This document shows, one piece after another, positions 33,415-42,230 of a DNA stretch of 61,841 nucleotides (the first letter of the stretch is position 1; every line of letters begins with the position of its first letter). The notes beneath the pieces were generated by a model, which ran no database searches, was not told the origin of the DNA, and saw only the letters and a program-made list of their open reading frames with translations. The DNA is from Oscillospiraceae bacterium (GTDB lineage: Bacteria > Bacillota > Clostridia > Oscillospirales > Ruminococcaceae), in NCBI GenBank assembly GCA_029007985.1, contig JAQXIW010000006.1:1-61841 (forward strand), written 5' to 3'. Both the position numbers and the translations under genes were made by a program.

Positions 33415-34233
33415 ATGTTTGGTTATGTTCTGCCGGATATATCCGGCCTGACTCGGCGGGATGTTGACAAATATCAATCCTTTTACTGCGGTTTGTGTCA
33501 TTCGCTAAAACGATACGGCAATATAAAAAGACTGGCACTTACTTATGATATGACATTTCTGGCTATGTTTTTGTCGTCAATGTATGATACGGACGAAAAA
33601 ACTTTTGAAAAAGCCTGTATTCGACACCCTTTTGAAAAAAAGCCGTATATATCAAATAAATTTGTTGATTATGCCCGGGATATGACCGTCGCTTTGGTCT
33701 ATCATAAATGTACGGACGATTGGGCGGACGATAGGAAACCGGCCTCTCTCGCCCTGTCTAAAATACTGATAAGCGCATACAGGGCTGTGAAAGATAAATG
33801 GCCGAAACAATGCGGCGAAATTGAAAAAGAACTTTCCGCAATATCGGCCGCCGAAAAAGCCCGTGACGGCGACCCGGACGCCTGCGCCAATGCTTTCGGC
33901 AGATTGATGATAAGCATTTTCTGTCTTGAAAAAGATGCGTTTACAGATTATGTGGCGGCTATGTCCTACAATTTGGGCAAATTCATATATATGGCAGACG
34001 CCGCGTCGGACTATGAAGCCGATATGAAAAGCGGAAATTACAATCCGATAAAATATCTTGCCAAAGACGCCGACATTCAGCAGCTGCTTGAAATATACAT
34101 GGGCAATTGCTGTAACGCCTTTGAGATGCTGCCGCTGGAAAGAGACCTATATATAATGAGAAACATACTGTACGGCGGCGTGTGGATTGCGTTCAACGAA
34201 AACAACAAAAAGGAAACCGACAATGATAAATGA
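33415..34233 (+). CDS. DUF5685-family protein with Asp-rich motifs
   Basis: 272 residues from the ATG at 33415 (AGGGGGATACTG before it). It begins [20 protein letters not shown] and has the Cys pair C25-x2-C28 in [12 protein letters not shown], which matches the DUF5685 family of Clostridia as I recall it. The chain is all-helical with two Asp-rich motifs, [10 protein letters not shown] near residue 101 and [10 protein letters not shown] near 197, and a late NCCNAF. Paired DDxxDD-like and DxxxDxxxD-like motifs occur in squalene/phytoene-synthase-type enzymes, so a diphosphate substrate with Mg2+ is conceivable. It overlaps the J-domain gene by 11 nt. Confidence 0.75.
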   Translation: MFGYVLPDISGLTRRDVDKYQSFYCGLCHSLKRYGNIKRLALTYDMTFLAMFLSSMYDTDEKTFEKACIRHPFEKKPYISNKFVDYARDMTVALVYHKCTDDWADDRKPASLALSKILISAYRAVKDKWPKQCGEIEKELSAISAAEKARDGDPDACANAFGRLMISIFCLEKDAFTDYVAAMSYNLGKFIYMADAASDYEADMKSGNYNPIKYLAKDADIQQLLEIYMGNCCNAFEMLPLERDLYIMRNILYGGVWIAFNENNKKETDNDK

Positions 34234-34927
34234 CCCGTATAAAATTTTAGGCGTGTCACCGGACGCCTCCAAAGACGAAATAAAATCAGCATACAGAAAG
34301 AAAGCCAAGCTATATCACCCGGATCTTCACCCGGATGACCCGTCCGCACGGGAAAAGATGAACGAACTTAACGAAGCCTACGAAATGGCTATGAACCCGG
34401 ATAAATACCGTTATTCACGGAGCACCGCAGGCTCAAGCCCTTACACACAATATACGGGGCAAAGCCCGTTCGGCGGTACGTACCGAACATACACATACGG
34501 CTTCCCTTTCGGCTCTTACCGCACCTATACCTACGGTGCAAATTCAGAATACAACCCTAATGACACAAGACGGATAAGAGACGCCGTGGATGCGCTGAAC
34601 AGGAACGATTTCCGCACGGCTTTGCAAATTCTAAACGGTATAGACAACCTGCACAGAAACGCCCGATGGTATTATCTTGCGTTCAGGACGCACAGCGGTT
34701 TAGGCAACACCGCCCGGGCATTGCAATGTATTAAACAGGCGTGCGCTATGGAGCCTGACAACATTACCTATCAAATGCTCTACCGACAGATGACCGGCTC
34801 ACAGGCCTCATACAACACATATTCACAACAGTATGTACAGAATAAGATGGCAAGAATGTGCTGTACCTTGCGGGCAGTGAATTTGTGCTGTGGCAGAGGG
34901 GCTATGCCTTTGGTTTTCTGTTGTTAA
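34223..34927 (+). CDS. J-domain protein with TPR-like and Cys-rich C-terminus
   Basis: 234 residues. Residues 4-65 are a J domain ([20 protein letters not shown] and the HPD in YHPDLHPDD). A Tyr/Thr-rich linker with repeated [13 protein letters not shown] pieces follows, then a helical repeat part ([15 protein letters not shown] and [14 protein letters not shown]) like TPR, and a tail with three CC pairs (MCCTLR, LCCGRG, VFCC). It should recruit DnaK to a specific client. The client may be the DUF5685 protein, whose gene overlaps this one. The ATG at 34223 lies inside the upstream gene. Zinc fingers of classical DnaJ are absent. Confidence 0.82.
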   Translation: MINDPYKILGVSPDASKDEIKSAYRKKAKLYHPDLHPDDPSAREKMNELNEAYEMAMNPDKYRYSRSTAGSSPYTQYTGQSPFGGTYRTYTYGFPFGSYRTYTYGANSEYNPNDTRRIRDAVDALNRNDFRTALQILNGIDNLHRNARWYYLAFRTHSGLGNTARALQCIKQACAMEPDNITYQMLYRQMTGSQASYNTYSQQYVQNKMARMCCTLRAVNLCCGRGAMPLVFCC

Positions 34928-34934
34928 AAGTAAA

Positions 34935-34958
34935 ACTGTCAGGCGATTGCCTGACAGT
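34935..34958. terminator. Bidirectional terminator
   Basis: ACTGTCAGGC (34935-34944) pairs with GCCTGACAGT (34949-34958), followed by ATTTTTT and preceded by AAAA, between convergent genes. Confidence 0.87.
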
Positions 34959-34963
34959 ATTTT

Positions 34964-35482
34964 TTACAGCGCTTTTGCCGCCCGATAAATATCCTTTGTC
35001 TCTTCTCTGAAAAATTTCATAAGCAGAGAGGCGTTTTTGTTGTTAATTAAATCCTTTTTAGGCAGCGAAGGCGCATTTACATAGTCGTAAAGAGCGTTGA
35101 GATTATAAAAAACATCGCAAAAAGCCAAAACAGGTCGCATAAGCGGTGAGTCTCTGTCCTCTTTCTTTGGCTTTTCCGCAAATGAGTCCAATCTCATTTT
35201 AATCATACCGTTGAGTATAGAGCCGTAAAAGCCGATTCTGTCGCCCAAAAACTGATATTCCCGGTCTTCAAGCGTTTCGCTCAACAGCTTGCCGACAGAG
35301 TCGTGGAAAGCTTTTCTCTTTTCGGCATTTTTGCTTAATGCAAAGTCAATTTCCACATAGGTGAGCGCCATTACTTCGGTTGTATACACATCACCCATAC
35401 CGATGTGTGGGCAAATCTCGTTGATATTTTGAAAAATATCCGATGAATAGCCCAAAAAAAGTTTCTGATATTCGTCGTACAT
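34964..35482 (-). CDS. Hypothetical helical protein
   Basis: 172 residues from the ATG at 35482, which has GGGAG eight bases upstream; an earlier in-frame ATG at 35500 has no site. The sequence is helical and soluble, with segments such as YTTEVMALTYVEIDFALSKN and GFYGSILNGMIKMRLDSF and a basic C-terminus EETKDIYRAAKAL. I do not recognise a family. It stands alone, facing the J-domain gene. Confidence 0.6.
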   Translation of the reverse strand: MYDEYQKLFLGYSSDIFQNINEICPHIGMGDVYTTEVMALTYVEIDFALSKNAEKRKAFHDSVGKLLSETLEDREYQFLGDRIGFYGSILNGMIKMRLDSFAEKPKKEDRDSPLMRPVLAFCDVFYNLNALYDYVNAPSLPKKDLINNKNASLLMKFFREETKDIYRAAKAL

Positions 35483-35631
35483 AAGTAAACTCCCAAACAT
35501 TTTTATAAAATATGATTTATTATACTATACTTAGCAATTAAAGTCAAAATACGCTCGGCCCATTTTTTTCAAATTGAATAATTATTCACATATTTTCCAT
35601 AATATATCACCGAAATTTAACACAATTTATA

Positions 35632-35674
35632 TTGACAAAATCAATGTTTATGATAGAATTAAATTGTAACAATT
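35632..35674 (+). promoter_or_regulatory. Promoter and PerR-like operator of the peroxide-response unit
   Basis: TTGACA (35632-35637), 16-bp spacer and TAGAAT (35654-35659), followed at once by the inverted repeat AATTGT-A-ACAATT (35662-35674). An AT-rich repeat at the transcription start fits autorepression by the Fur-family protein encoded next. Confidence 0.65.
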
Positions 35675-35698
35675 ATAAATTAGACAGAGGGTGAGAAA

Positions 35699-36118
35699 GT
35701 GTTGAAGAGCGATGCAATTACGGATTTATTCAGAAGCATGTCTTTCAAGGCAACACCCCAAAGAATTGCCGTTTACAAGTACCTGTGCGATAATCATTCG
35801 CATCCGGACGCCGACGAAATTTACCGAGAGGTCATAAGCGAAAACCCGTCTTTTTCAAAGACCACCGTGTACAATTCGCTTAAAGCTCTGGTTGACAACG
35901 GTCTGGTAAACAGAATCGACATCGACGACGACAGAAAAAGATACGACGCCGTTACCGCCCCTCACGGCCATTTCAAATGTACCGAATGCGGCAAAATATT
36001 TGATTTTAATGTCTTTGACATCAAATTTTCGGGGCTTGAAAATTTCGGTATCTCATTAAAAAATGTCTATTTCAGCGGCATTTGCAACCGCTGTAAAAAT
36101 AAATTTAATTCTAACTGA
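35699..36118 (+). CDS. Fur-family regulator, PerR-like
   Basis: 139 residues: winged helix with [20 protein letters not shown] and [15 protein letters not shown], then the regulatory metal segment [17 protein letters not shown] and the second Cys pair CNRC, which form the structural zinc site (C-x2-C twice). Start is the GTG at 35699 after GAGGGTGAG. Placement directly ahead of reverse rubrerythrin and rubredoxin genes argues for a PerR-type peroxide sensor, as in Clostridium acetobutylicum, rather than an iron-uptake Fur. Confidence 0.85.
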   Translation: MLKSDAITDLFRSMSFKATPQRIAVYKYLCDNHSHPDADEIYREVISENPSFSKTTVYNSLKALVDNGLVNRIDIDDDRKRYDAVTAPHGHFKCTECGKIFDFNVFDIKFSGLENFGISLKNVYFSGICNRCKNKFNSN

Positions 36119-36135
36119 ATAAGGAGACTATCATT

Positions 36136-36678
36136 ATGGTTAAAAAGTACTACTGCCCTGTATGCGGCTATGAAACAGATGAACCAATCGAAATTTGCCC
36201 AATCTGCAAGGCAAAAATGGTAAAGAGAGAAGAAGGCGAAGCTATGAACTGGGCTGCCGAACATATTGTAGGCGTCGGCATGGACTGCGGCGATGAAGAA
36301 ATCATCCAGGGTCTGCGTGAGAACTTCACAGGCGAGTGCACAGAAGTAGGTATGTATCTTGCTATGGCAAGAGTCGCCCACAGAGAAGGCTATCCTGAAA
36401 TCGGTCTTTACTGGGAAAAGGCTGCTCTTGAAGAGGCAGAACACGCTGCAAAATTTGCAGAACTTCTCGGTGAAGTAGTATCTGCATCTACAAAAGAAAA
36501 CCTCGAAGCAAGAGTTGGCGCAGAATACGGTGCAACAGCCGGCAAGACAGCACTTGCAAAGAGAGCAAAAGAGCTCGGCTTTGACGCTATCCACGACACT
36601 GTTCACGAAATGGCAAGAGACGAGGCCCGTCACGGCAAAGCTCTCAAGGGCCTTCTTGACAGATATTTCGGTAAATAA
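36136..36678 (+). CDS. Reverse rubrerythrin (rubredoxin domain first)
   Basis: 180 residues with the order reversed relative to classical rubrerythrin: an N-terminal rubredoxin-like domain (Cys7/Cys10 in CPVC and Cys21/Cys24 in CPIC) followed by a diiron ferritin-like bundle with [37 protein letters not shown] and [12 protein letters not shown] supplying the Glu/His ligands. Clostridial homologues are NADH-dependent H2O2 and O2 reductases controlled by PerR. It starts 17 nt after the regulator gene with an AAGGAG site. Confidence 0.92.
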   Translation: MVKKYYCPVCGYETDEPIEICPICKAKMVKREEGEAMNWAAEHIVGVGMDCGDEEIIQGLRENFTGECTEVGMYLAMARVAHREGYPEIGLYWEKAALEEAEHAAKFAELLGEVVSASTKENLEARVGAEYGATAGKTALAKRAKELGFDAIHDTVHEMARDEARHGKALKGLLDRYFGK

Positions 36679-36716
36679 TTCGTAAAAAACCACCATATAT
36701 AAAGGAGGACACTAAT

Positions 36717-36875
36717 ATGGCAAAATATGTATGTGATGTATGCGGCTGGGAATACGACGAGGAAGTCGGATATCCTGACGGCGGTATTGCACCGGGCACA
36801 AAGTGGGAAGACATTCCTGAAGATTTTGAATGTCCGCTCTGCCACGTTGGCAAGGATTCATTCTCAGAAGAATAA
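36717..36875 (+). CDS. Rubredoxin
   Basis: 52 residues: YVCDVCGWEYDEEVGYPDGG and then DFECPLCHVGKDSF, the two C-x2-C knuckles of a one-iron rubredoxin. AAAGGAGG lies seven bases before the ATG. It is 38 nt from the reverse rubrerythrin gene and is presumably its electron donor. A terminator follows directly. Confidence 0.93.
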   Translation: MAKYVCDVCGWEYDEEVGYPDGGIAPGTKWEDIPEDFECPLCHVGKDSFSEE

Positions 36876-36883
36876 TAATTATC

Positions 36884-36908
36884 AAGGCGGTATTTAATAC
36901 CGCCTTTT
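36884..36908 (+). terminator. Terminator of the peroxide-response unit
   Basis: AAGGCGGTA (36884-36892) pairs with TACCGCCTT (36898-36906), followed by TT. Confidence 0.8.
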
Positions 36909-36966
36909 CACATTTTCAACTCACTATTTTTCTAAAATAACGAAAAAAAGTGTTTGGAGGTACAGA

Positions 36967-37164
36967 ATGAGAGAATGTTTACGCTGTAAATCGGAAATGA
37001 TTGAAAATTTCGATGTCAAGGTAGAGAGCGCCGCATACGGTTTGAAAATCACAAAGCCCGGTATTTTCAAAGACAATTTGGGCAAGGTGCATTGCGCGGT
37101 CTGCCCAAACTGCGGATACATAGAAATGTATCTCTATAATACATCAAAAATTACCGAAGGGTGA
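36967..37164 (+). CDS. Small zinc-ribbon-like protein
   Basis: 65 residues with two Cys pairs, C4-x2-C7 in RECLRCKSEM and CAVCPNCGYIEMY near the end, the layout of small nucleic-acid-binding zinc ribbons. TTGGAGG precedes the ATG. It is followed after 6 nt by a 61-residue gene, so the two form a unit. No specific function is known to me. Confidence 0.68.
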   Translation: MRECLRCKSEMIENFDVKVESAAYGLKITKPGIFKDNLGKVHCAVCPNCGYIEMYLYNTSKITEG

Positions 37165-37170
37165 TACATT

Positions 37171-37356
37171 ATGAAGGACGACGACAGATTCATAAAAACT
37201 TACAGCCAAGGCGTCGGTTTATCCGGCACATTTGAAATATGGGTGGACAGGTATACCGGTGTAAACTATATCTATCGCCAGCGCGGTTACAGCGGCGGTA
37301 TTTCCCCGCTTTTAGACAAGGACGGCAAGCCTGTTGTCACTCCGATACCGTATTAA
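37171..37356 (+). CDS. Small conserved protein, probably DUF6440 family
   Basis: 61 residues with YTGVNYIYRQRGYSGGISPL and LLDKDGKPVV, which match my memory of the DUF6440 family: beta-rich, found in Firmicutes and phages. The ATG follows GAAGGGTGATACATT, and the gene shares a terminator with the zinc-ribbon gene. Function unknown. Confidence 0.65.
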   Translation: MKDDDRFIKTYSQGVGLSGTFEIWVDRYTGVNYIYRQRGYSGGISPLLDKDGKPVVTPIPY

Positions 37357-37360
37357 ACAC

Positions 37361-37398
37361 AAAACCCCGACAAAGCCTATGCGGCAGGTCGGGGTTTT
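37361..37398. terminator. Bidirectional terminator
   Basis: AAAACCCCGAC (37361-37371) pairs with GTCGGGGTTTT (37388-37398). Confidence 0.85.
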
Positions 37399-37399
37399 A

Positions 37400-37792
37400 T
37401 TATTTTGCAAACAGAAAATATCCTATCAACTGAAATATATAAAGAGACGCCACTAATATCACTATCAGTTTGGATTCTTTTTCCTTTTCGATTTGAGGGT
37501 ACAAATTGTCTTCATAGTCTTTCAGCGGATCGCCGAAAAGCAGTCTTTGTATTCCGCCCCACATTAACAGCGAAAACCCGGTACAAAAGGCCCGCAGTAT
37601 GATTTCAATCATAAATATGCCGCTGTTGTCCTTAAAAAAGTCAAAGAAGAAATAAATCAGCAGAGACGCCGCCATAAACGACGAAAAAAACACCGCGCAA
37701 ATCATAACTGCTTTTGCCTGTGTCTGTTTTTTCAACTGTGCCTTGATAAACTCATTTTCTTTTTCAAGCAACGCTATTTTTTCTTCTTCCAT
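37400..37792 (-). CDS. Small membrane protein with N-terminal coiled coil
   Basis: 130 residues: a charged heptad-like N-terminus (KIALLEKENEFIKAQLKKQ), two central membrane helices (AVMICAVFFSSFMAASLLIY and IEIILRAFCTGFSLLMWGG), a soluble loop with DPLKDYEDNL, and a C-terminal helix LIVILVASLYIFQLIGYFLF. It is not recognised. It is monocistronic, facing the DUF6440-type gene. Confidence 0.6.
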   Translation of the reverse strand: MEEEKIALLEKENEFIKAQLKKQTQAKAVMICAVFFSSFMAASLLIYFFFDFFKDNSGIFMIEIILRAFCTGFSLLMWGGIQRLLFGDPLKDYEDNLYPQIEKEKESKLIVILVASLYIFQLIGYFLFAK

Positions 37793-37945
37793 ATTTACCT
37801 CAAAACAGCCGCGTCCCGTATTATCCGCACAATTAGGGCTCGAAACGGCATAAATTTTTTCTTATTATTTATTATATCAAAAAAGCGGTAAAAATAAAGA
37901 GCTTTGTATCGCTCGGATATTTTAACAAATTGCCAAAATGATTCA

Positions 37946-37979
37946 AAAAAGTCCTATGCCCTGCGGCATAGGACTTTTT
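37946..37979 (-). terminator. Terminator of the PepV-like gene
   Basis: A 15-bp perfect stem, AAAAAGTCCTATGCC (37946-37960) with GGCATAGGACTTTTT (37965-37979), loop CTGC. Confidence 0.88.
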
Positions 37980-37980
37980 A

Positions 37981-39318
37981 TCAGATTTTCAAAAGATTCA
38001 GAATGGCTTCGGCATAGGTTTCCGTCTGGAACAGCAGAGATTCAGCGCTTGCGAATTCGTTGTCATCGTGAATATGAGAATCCACATTCATATCTTCACA
38101 GCCAAACGCCACTATATTCGGCATCACCTTTGCGTAAGTGCCGCCGCCTATAACCAGCGGTTTATCGTCTCTGTTGCCCTTGACTTTATAGTATGCGTCG
38201 AGAAGAGACTTGATCATCGGGCTCTCCGGGTCAAAGAACAGCGGAACATGTGTACTTTTAATCTTTATGTAACCCTCTCCGTTTTTCAAAAGCGGCTCGG
38301 TGATTTCATCACATGCTTTCGTGACAGGGAAACGGATATCAAATGTCGTTGTAACATTTCCGTCTGCCATATACGCCAGACCTACATTGTATGTGAGGTT
38401 GGAATACTCGTCTACAAAATCAACGCCGAGTTTTTCACCGTTGTAGGTTAGACCGATTTTATCGTGATAAGCTGTAACAAACATATCGTCTATTCCTGCT
38501 TTGTAGAGTGCTTCAAGGCCGTATGAAATAGCATTTACGCCCAGCTCAGGAGACATGGCATGTGCGGCGACGCCGAAAACGGTAAGCTTATTGCCTTCAA
38601 TTGTAAATTTTACATTTTCGGAATCCAAAAACTCTTTTAACAAGCCCGTATCGTAGGAGTTTTCCGCAAGTGTAAATTCGCATTTGGCCGCGACCGCATT
38701 TGACACGGTACCGCCTTTTATGTCGAGTATTTTTTCGCTCTTGCCCGAGAATGTGCCGCTGCAAATTCCCTTTTCGCCGTAAATGACCGGGAAATATCCG
38801 TCAGGTGTAAAGCCGCAGCTGACGACCTCCTCGCCGGATTCGATATAATGCTTAATGCCGTTTGAGCCGTTTTCTTCGTTGCAGCCCCAGATGAGACGGA
38901 TTCTCTTGTTAAGCGGCACTCCGGTTTCCTTTATGATTCTCATGGCATGCATTGCACAAACTCCGGCACCCTTGTCGTCCGTTGCGCCTCTGCCGTAGTA
39001 TTTACCGTCTTTGTAGGTGAGAACGGTCGGGTCAGTCGCCCATGTGTCGGAACACGGAACAACATCAAGATGAGCCAAGATACCTATTATCTCGTCTCCC
39101 TCGCCTATCTCGGCATAGCCGCAGTAGTCGTCGCAATTTTTTGTTCTGAAGCCATAGCCCTCTGCTATTTCAAGTGCCTTTTTCAGGCAGTCCCTGTTTG
39201 CAACGCCGAAAGGTGTGCCTTCTTCACCTTCGTTAAATACCGAATAGTATGAGACCAAACTCGTGAGGTCCTTCACCACATCGGGTTGTAATTCTTTTGC
39301 TCTTTTTTTAATATCCAT
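37981..39318 (-). CDS. pepV: M20-family dipeptidase, PepV type
   Basis: 445 residues with PepV features: first metal His in GILAHLDVVPCSD, RGATDDKGAGVCAMHAMRII, the catalytic Glu in WGCNEENGSNGIKHYIE, and the lid domain in between (FTPDGYFPVIYGEKGICSG). The two-zinc enzyme cleaves dipeptides with broad N-terminal specificity in the cytoplasm. Together with the other two M20 genes in the window it points to peptide and amino-acid use. It is monocistronic. Confidence 0.88.
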   Translation of the reverse strand: MDIKKRAKELQPDVVKDLTSLVSYYSVFNEGEEGTPFGVANRDCLKKALEIAEGYGFRTKNCDDYCGYAEIGEGDEIIGILAHLDVVPCSDTWATDPTVLTYKDGKYYGRGATDDKGAGVCAMHAMRIIKETGVPLNKRIRLIWGCNEENGSNGIKHYIESGEEVVSCGFTPDGYFPVIYGEKGICSGTFSGKSEKILDIKGGTVSNAVAAKCEFTLAENSYDTGLLKEFLDSENVKFTIEGNKLTVFGVAAHAMSPELGVNAISYGLEALYKAGIDDMFVTAYHDKIGLTYNGEKLGVDFVDEYSNLTYNVGLAYMADGNVTTTFDIRFPVTKACDEITEPLLKNGEGYIKIKSTHVPLFFDPESPMIKSLLDAYYKVKGNRDDKPLVIGGGTYAKVMPNIVAFGCEDMNVDSHIHDDNEFASAESLLFQTETYAEAILNLLKI

Positions 39319-39518
39319 AATACGTCCTTTCCGTTTTATTTTTTATATTATAACATATTGTAGCAAATAATTATATAGAGTTTTTCTCTTTTCTTATCTA
39401 TAAGATTTTCTTATTCATAATATTTTTATTATAAAACCAACATATATTTACCAAATTCAATTGACATCGTTTGTTTCTTTTTGTATAATTCTCTATAATA
39501 GTACGAGGATGAACAATA

Positions 39519-40202
39519 ATGAAAAAGCCAAAACGCAGTGAAATTGCTTTCAAAAACGCATACATAGACCTGTTGTTGAACGAAGACCGGGACAAGATAT
39601 TTGTCAGGACTATTTGTGAAAAGTCCGGATACTCGGCTATGTGTTTTTATCAAAACTATGTCAGTAAAGAGAAATTCACTCAAAAAATCATTGATGACGA
39701 AATAGAATTTTATATTGACAATCTCGCGGAATTTTCGGATTTGCTCTATTCCTGCAATGCCACAGAGGAAGCGTGTGTGAAGTGCAAGAAAAAATTCTTT
39801 GACCATATTTATGAAAACAAAGATTTGTACAGATGCATTTTCTCAAACAAGCTGGCGCCTGAAACGGACCACCTTTATGAGAGGAAAATATCCGAAAGAC
39901 TCATTAAATCCATAAATTCAAATGAATTAAGAATATTGCCTATTGTAAACACTAATAACGGCGTCCCTGAGATAAAGTTTGATGAAAATCACGCACCGGG
40001 AGTGTGCAATGATAAGAACGACTATATGATTTGGTTTGTTGTGCGCAACAGAATGATAGGGTATCTTTTGGCGGAAATATGGTGTAAAAACGATTTTAAC
40101 TTATCGCCTTTGGAAATGGCCGAATGTTTTTACCGTATGATGCTGATTCTTGACGGCGGCAGTTTTATCGCAAAATACAACAGCTTAAATATGAGGGCTT
40201 AA
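39519..40202 (+). CDS. TetR-like transcriptional regulator
   Basis: 227 residues. Residues 1-55 fit a TetR-type helix-turn-helix: RSEIAFKNAYIDLLLNEDRD, then VRTICEKSGYSAMCFYQNYV, where TetR proteins have V-x-x-I-x-x-x-x-G-x-S-x-x-x-F/Y-x-x-Y/F. The C-terminal ligand domain is not similar to anything I recognise and includes CNATEEACVKCKKKF. Its only near neighbours are the divergent PepV gene, whose promoter region it shares, and a 350-nt gap downstream, so its target is unclear. Confidence 0.68.
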   Translation: MKKPKRSEIAFKNAYIDLLLNEDRDKIFVRTICEKSGYSAMCFYQNYVSKEKFTQKIIDDEIEFYIDNLAEFSDLLYSCNATEEACVKCKKKFFDHIYENKDLYRCIFSNKLAPETDHLYERKISERLIKSINSNELRILPIVNTNNGVPEIKFDENHAPGVCNDKNDYMIWFVVRNRMIGYLLAEIWCKNDFNLSPLEMAECFYRMMLILDGGSFIAKYNSLNMRA

Positions 40203-40209
40203 AGCCCTC
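40193..40209 (+). terminator. Terminator overlapping the TetR-like stop codon
   Basis: GAGGGCT pairs with AGCCCTC around TAA, followed by TTTTATTTT; the stop codon is in the loop. Confidence 0.7.
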
Positions 40210-40234
40210 TTTTATTTTATAAAAATATATATAC

Positions 40235-40356
40235 GAAAGGACTGCTTTCGCAGTCCTTTCGGGTGGGTTTATTTATGGCGTACAATTCAAATTGTTTTCG
40301 GATTACATGAGCTCGTAGTTCTGAGATACGGTGACTTTGCCCGAACGGATAAACAA
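40235..40356 (-). other. Possible 3' remnant of a lost gene with its terminator (in the 40210-40528 gap)
   Basis: The gap has no intact gene. On the minus strand 40356-40303 reads 17 codons ending GKVTVSQNYELM and TAA, in a composition like coding sequence, and it is followed by a perfect 11-bp hairpin (40260-40250 with 40245-40235) and a T-rich tract. That is what the end of a deleted gene would look like. The stretch is short and may be chance. The rest of the gap (40360-40520) is AT-rich without visible structure. Confidence 0.25.
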
Positions 40357-40528
40357 TCATCACAAATATGTGTACTATCAACTTGATTATATAAGTGTAA
40401 AGAATATAAATATAAATATTATTTTACTTATTAAATAACTTCCGTTTTGGTATTGCTTTATAAATATTAACAAAACAAGAATAGGTAATCCATGCCGTAT
40501 GAAATAATGCCGTACTCAGTCAAAAAAC

Positions 40529-40550
40529 AAGTCCCGCAAAAGCGGGACTT
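40529..40550 (-). terminator. Terminator of the GH13 gene
   Basis: AAGTCCCGC pairs with GCGGGACTT around TTTT (40550-40542 with 40537-40529), followed on the minus strand by GTTTTTTG. Confidence 0.85.
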
Positions 40551-40553
40551 TTA

Positions 40554-42230
40554 CTAATCAAGTATCAATGCCTCGGCAGGTGTCAATACCAACTTGTCGC
40601 ATAATTCGACAGGTTTATTCGACAGCAATACTTTTGTGTATTTCTTTTGTAGCTTTGTCAAGTCAAGCGTAATATCTTTATCGGCAAAATTGCACAAAAC
40701 CAGTATCGTATCGGTTTCACACTTTCTCTCATATCCGAAAAGCATTTTTTCCTCTGTAAAAACAGGAATTGTTTCTCCGTAGACAATCCGCTCGGAATAA
40801 TTCGGGCTCTTTCTCAGTGCAATCAGCTTTTTATAATATGACAGCACGGAATTTTCGTCTTTTTCTTGTTTTGCGACATTTATTTCTTTGTAGTCCTTAT
40901 CGACCGGCGCCCACGGCGTACCGTCTGTAAATCCGGCATTGTCGCTGTCGTCCCAATGCACAGGGGTGCGCGCATTGTCGCGGCTGTGTCGGTGACAAGC
41001 CTCTAATGCCTGCGCCGGAGTGAATCCCCGTCCGATAGCCTTGTTATATCTGTCGTGAGACGCAATGTCGTCGTAACAGGAAATGTCTTCCCTCGGGCAA
41101 TTGACCATACCAATCTCTTGACCCTGATAAATGAACGGAATACCTCTGAGCATTATATACGCCGTAGCCAGCATTTTTTTGCCGTCGTCATTGCAGGCGT
41201 ATTCCGGTAAATACCTGGACGCCCCTCGAGGCTCGTCGTGATTTTCAACTATGTTTGCCAAAAAACCGATGTCCTGCATTTCCGCCTGGGATTTGAAGGT
41301 CAAATCTCGCCATTCGGTAAAGTCTATTCGGGATGTGTCTGTCCAATCGCGGTGACCTGTATCGAGGATTTCGCCCGTAAAATCAAACATTGTCGAAAAA
41401 TGACCGTCTTCTCCGACAAATGCCACCATATCCTCTTTTTTGAGATTGAAAACCTCGCCGACCGTAAAAGCATTGTGCGGGGCAAAGGTCTTTTCTTTCA
41501 TCTCTCTCAAAAAGTCGTTTATTCCGTCGGCGTCCTCGACATTTCTGGTTACTCTTACAAGCCCGTCCTCACCGTCCGGCTCATAAGTCGGGAAAAGGGT
41601 GTTCTTCTTTATATTTATAATTGCGTCTATTCTGAAACCCCGTAAGCCCTTGTCCAGCCACCAGTTCATCATTTTGTAAATTTCTTCCCTGACCTCCGGG
41701 TTTTCCCAGTTCAAGTCCGGCTGACGCTTATGAAAGGCGTGAAAGTAGTAGAGATTATCTTCGCCCGGCACTTTATCCCAGGTGTTGCCGCCGAAATATC
41801 CGCGGTAATTTGACGGCTCTTTGCCGTCTTTTCCCTCTCTTATGTAAAAGTAGTCTCCGTATTTGCCGTGCGGGTCGGCCATGGCTTTTTTGAACCATTC
41901 GTGCTCGTCGGAGCAATGGTTTACCACCAAATCCATCAGGATATACATATCTCGTTTTTTGGCTTCCGCAAGCAGATTTTCAAAATCCTCCATTGTGCCA
42001 AACTTTTCGTCAATCGCATAGTAATCGGAAATATCGTAACCCTGGTCGACAAAAGGGGACTTATACATCGGCGATATCCAAACAATATCCACGCCCAAGC
42101 TTTTTAGATAATCCAGCTTTGAAATTATGCCGTTTATATCGCCAATACCGTCGGAATTTGAATCGCAAAAGCTTTTCGGGTAAATTTGATACGCAACCTT
42201 GTCATGCCACCACTGTTTTTTCATTTTCAC
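40554..42230 (-). CDS. GH13 alpha-glucosidase (oligo-1,6-glucosidase type)
   Basis: 558 residues, cytoplasmic, starting KKQWWHDKVAYQIYPKSFCD, which is the standard start of GH13 subfamily 31/29 enzymes. Catalytic residues are visible: nucleophile Asp in GFRIDAIINI, acid Glu in FTVGEVFNLK and the third Asp in VENHDEPRG. The enzyme would hydrolyse alpha-1,6 or alpha-1,4 links of isomaltose-like oligosaccharides, or sucrose/trehalose-phosphate in close relatives. Its ATG overlaps the stop of the epimerase gene by 4 nt, so the two work on the same sugar pathway. Confidence 0.9.
   Translation of the reverse strand: MKMKKQWWHDKVAYQIYPKSFCDSNSDGIGDINGIISKLDYLKSLGVDIVWISPMYKSPFVDQGYDISDYYAIDEKFGTMEDFENLLAEAKKRDMYILMDLVVNHCSDEHEWFKKAMADPHGKYGDYFYIREGKDGKEPSNYRGYFGGNTWDKVPGEDNLYYFHAFHKRQPDLNWENPEVREEIYKMMNWWLDKGLRGFRIDAIINIKKNTLFPTYEPDGEDGLVRVTRNVEDADGINDFLREMKEKTFAPHNAFTVGEVFNLKKEDMVAFVGEDGHFSTMFDFTGEILDTGHRDWTDTSRIDFTEWRDLTFKSQAEMQDIGFLANIVENHDEPRGASRYLPEYACNDDGKKMLATAYIMLRGIPFIYQGQEIGMVNCPREDISCYDDIASHDRYNKAIGRGFTPAQALEACHRHSRDNARTPVHWDDSDNAGFTDGTPWAPVDKDYKEINVAKQEKDENSVLSYYKKLIALRKSPNYSERIVYGETIPVFTEEKMLFGYERKCETDTILVLCNFADKDITLDLTKLQKKYTKVLLSNKPVELCDKLVLTPAEALILD

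Noticed and set aside
34838..34924. Frameshift suspected at the Cys-rich end of the J-domain protein
   Set aside because: The tail looks odd, but the frame is open to a stop and Cys-rich ends occur in similar small J-proteins; there is no positive evidence for an error.
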